DNA of 20,027 nucleotides, taken from Chara braunii (taxonomy: Eukaryota > Streptophyta > Charophyceae > Charales > Characeae). The translations under genes were made by a program, and so were the position numbers. The stretch's first letter is position 1; the number at the start of each line of letters is the position of its first letter. The DNA lies in contig BFEA01000278.1 in the NCBI GenBank assembly GCA_003427395.1, positions 879,494 to 899,520 on the forward strand, in the 5' to 3' direction. Positions 18,429 to 20,027 of the stretch are shown here, in pieces. The notes under the pieces are model-generated. The model searched no databases and was not told where the DNA came from. It was given only the letters and a program-made list of their open reading frames with translations.

Positions 18429-19483
18429 TGATTTCTATTGCCGAGATTGACTAGGAGGCTGTATAGTACAGTGGTAGGATAGATTCGTAATTTTGTTTGG
18501 CTGAGGGCTAACCGAGAGACCTACCTGTAAGGAAACTCGTGAGTCTGCAAATCTGGGAAAAATACCGACCCAGTACTAACTCGAATTCCTACAGCTATCT
18601 TAACTGCGTATAGCAGGCCCGGGCTACCCCTTGGACAGACAGACCCTAAGTGGCCTATGATGATAGACGGTCCTATAGGCTGTCCCGGGTCCGGTAGAGG
18701 CCGAGAGGCCGAAACAGAAACGGTACCGGTCGGTCAGTCAGTCCGGTGTAGGTCTAGTGTAGTCTATAGATAGGTTAGGCCCATCGATGCAGGACTTTTG
18801 GCAGTTCATTTCTCGCGAAGCAGCGTTGGAGAAGCCAAGCAAGTTGGTGGCGGTGATTGTCTGCAGGCGGCATCCTGAGATCTTGCCGTTGACAGCAGCC
18901 ATAGCCGGCTCAGCCTGAGTCTGCCATAGCTAGGGCATCCTCAGCGCATCTACCCCTAGGGGTATCTGCATCTAGCTGAGCTATATCGAGGCTCTACGCT
19001 GTGTACTCGTGGGTGGTGGCAGCCATATTTGCCTGTTCCTTCATCAGAGTTGTCCATCTACACTGAAGACTTCATCGCAGGACCTGTTCTTCATCAGGGT
19101 GGTTGGCGCTGGCCTCTGGGAGGCTGTTCTGATGTGGCGCTACTAACTGGGTGTAGGATAGAGAGTGGGGTGTGAGTTCTGGGAGTGGCGAGGTACTGGA
19201 ACAAACTCTGTTACGATATTTGTTTGAGTTGGCTCAACAACAATGTCATTTCAATTGTTATCCTCGCAGGTTTCACTCGTGATTGGTTGTTGGGAGTTTG
19301 TAAGAGAGAGAGAGACACTGTGTGTCTTCTCCCATCTGTGCATAGTATTTCGATGCCTACTTTGATCTGTGTGCAGTGTGGACTATGTCTCCTCTCCCCC
19401 TTCTCTTATGCATGTATGGGCATGTATGAGACTGTCTCTGTGTGAGTGGCGATATAAATCGTCAAACAACCAAGATCATAACA
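18429..19483 (+). repeat. 3' LTR of element 3
   Basis: Runs from TGATTTC to CATAACA, about 1055 bp. It is the inverted counterpart of 5963-7029. It carries a short GA run (about 19303-19315) and a TATAAA near its end (19453-19458). If TGCAATG at 18415 is the true edge, it starts 14 bp earlier. The flank after it is GGTGT. Confidence 0.9.
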
Positions 19484-19619
19484 GGTGTCCCCCGTTGGGG
19501 ATTTCCTGAAGGCAATCGAGGCCACCCTGGTCTGAAAAGGCCACCCGATGTCAGATTAGACACAATATTGAATTTACCTGCGCTGGTTAGTTCGATGATA
19601 ATGCCTCAAAGCCATCGCC
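19484..19619. other. spacer after the 3' LTR
   Basis: Starts with a small hairpin-forming CCCCGTTGGGG. Otherwise no gene, repeat or motif is recognised. It could be the flanking DNA into which element 3 inserted. Confidence 0.4.
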
Positions 19620-20027
19620 CTTTTTTTTTTTCTTTTTGAGTGAGGACGCCGGCCGGCTGGGCTGGGCCCGGCTGGTTCGGCCCGGGGGGCCCGCCCGGGT
19701 AAACCGGTTGGGCCAAAAAATCGCCCAGAATATATATATATCGGTGTGTTCCTCCATGGCATCCGTGGCCACCGCAGCCGTTGTGTCGCCCTTGGTCTCG
19801 GTGTGTTCCTCCATGGCATCCGTNGCCACCGCAGCCGTTGTGTCGCCCTTGGTCTCGGTGTGTTCCTCCATGGCATCCGTGACCACCGCATCTGTTGTGC
19901 CGCCCTTAGTCTCGGTGCGTTCCTCCATGGCATCCGTGGCCATGCCTGCATTACCACCTGCAGAGTCCCCTCTTCGGGTCTCACCTACGACTGCCTCCCC
20001 TGTCTCTGCTTCAGCCACTTCACCACC
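19587..20027 (-). CDS. partial repeat-protein reading frame, open at the window edge
   Basis: A minus-strand frame enters from the right edge with no ATG visible near the edge, so the start lies outside the window. It encodes an acidic, Glu/Thr/Ala-rich stretch (VAEAETGEAVVGETRRGDSA) and about three and a half copies of a 19-residue repeat built on TDAMEEHTETKGDTTAAV. It then runs through the AT tract and GC patch (IYIFWAIFWPN, then Pro/Arg-rich, then poly-Lys) to a stop at 19587. The repeat half may be real: changes between units keep the frame and include several conservative ones. The tail is probably non-coding read-through. No family recognised; a host gene fragment or another retroelement's Gag are both possible. 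Confidence 0.4.
   Translation of the reverse strand, partial: GGEVAEAETGEAVVGETRRGDSAGGNAGMATDAMEERTETKGGTTDAVVTDAMEEHTETKGDTTAAVXTDAMEEHTETKGDTTAAVATDAMEEHTDIYIFWAIFWPNRFTRAGPPGRTSRAQPSRPASSLKKKKKKGDGFEALSSN
19620..19740. repeat. poly-T tract, GC-rich palindromic patch and short AT tract
   Basis: A T-run of about 17 with one C (about 19620-19637) is followed by about 70 bp of very GC-rich, self-complementary sequence (GCCGGCCGGC, GGGCCC, GGCCC with GGGCC, CCCGGG) and then (AT)6. It could fold strongly as single-stranded nucleic acid. Origin unknown. Confidence 0.7.
19742..19969. repeat. 57-bp tandem repeat, about four copies
   Basis: Units start at 19742, 19799, 19856 and 19913, each CGGTG(T/C)GTTCCTCCATGGCA and onward, with exact period 57. 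The first two are almost identical (the N at 19824 corresponds to G), the third has several changes and the fourth is partial. The period is a multiple of three and encodes a 19-residue repeat on the minus strand. Confidence 0.95.

Larger units (their letters stand above)
17045..19483 (+). mobile_element. element 3: 5'-truncated Ty3/gypsy element (integrase to 3' LTR)
   Basis: Plus-strand remnant: integrase zinc finger and core, GPY/F module, chromodomain-like tail, polypurine tract and 3' LTR. Everything upstream of integrase is missing. Its LTR is the same family as that of element 1, which lacks exactly the part found here. The left limit is approximate, set between the hammerhead remnant and the first recognisable integrase residues. 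Confidence 0.85.

Noticed and set aside
19742-19969. CRISPR-like array
   Set aside because: The 57-bp units are head to tail without unique spacers, and the context is eukaryotic. It is a coding-phase minisatellite.

Overview
The window is a dense graveyard of nested plant-type LTR retrotransposons in a eukaryotic nuclear genome. I see no intact host gene. Three things point to a green-plant (streptophyte) genome: Ty3/gypsy chromovirus-like pol proteins with a chromodomain-like tail, primer-binding sites of the initiator-Met type (TGGTATCRGAGY) common in plants, and a type III hammerhead ribozyme in a repeat resembling the plant 'retrozyme' class. A repeat-rich alga or bryophyte would fit, but the species cannot be fixed from sequence alone.

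Layout. 1-126: a 25-bp minisatellite. 207-266 (+): a complete, well-paired type III hammerhead ribozyme, followed by a pyrimidine-rich stretch and AT microsatellites (to 404). 405-920: unrecognised sequence with two diverged direct repeats. About 920-7029 (-): element 1, a Ty3/gypsy element with 5' LTR (5963-7029), PBS (5949-5960), a long leader, broken gag and broken PR-RT-RNase H. It is cut off before integrase. 7030-7286 (-): a tRNA-derived SINE-like unit. 7287-8603: AT-rich and low-complexity sequence with several diverged tandem repeats. 8679-16938 (-): element 2, a second Ty3/gypsy family with both LTRs, PBS, leader, gag and the whole pol order PR-RT-RH-INT-chromodomain. It is dead through at least six nonsense codons, several frameshifts and a 49-bp duplication. 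It appears to have landed inside a hammerhead/AT-rich/PBS-bearing repeat, whose two halves flank it (8604-8678 and 16939-17022, minus strand). About 17045-19483 (+): element 3, integrase with chromodomain and a 3' LTR of the same family as element 1 but inverted. 19484-20027: spacer, a GC-rich palindromic patch, and a minus-strand reading frame with a 57-bp (19-residue) tandem repeat, open at the window edge.

How the parts relate. Elements 1 and 3 carry complementary parts of one element type (LTR-gag-PR-RT-RH versus INT-chromodomain-LTR) in opposite orientation, as if one insertion had been split by an inversion. The hammerhead repeat is non-coding. If it is a retrozyme, it would depend on enzymes of Ty3/gypsy elements like those around it. 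All protein-coding remains look inactive; the ribozyme at 207-266 is the one module that still looks functional.
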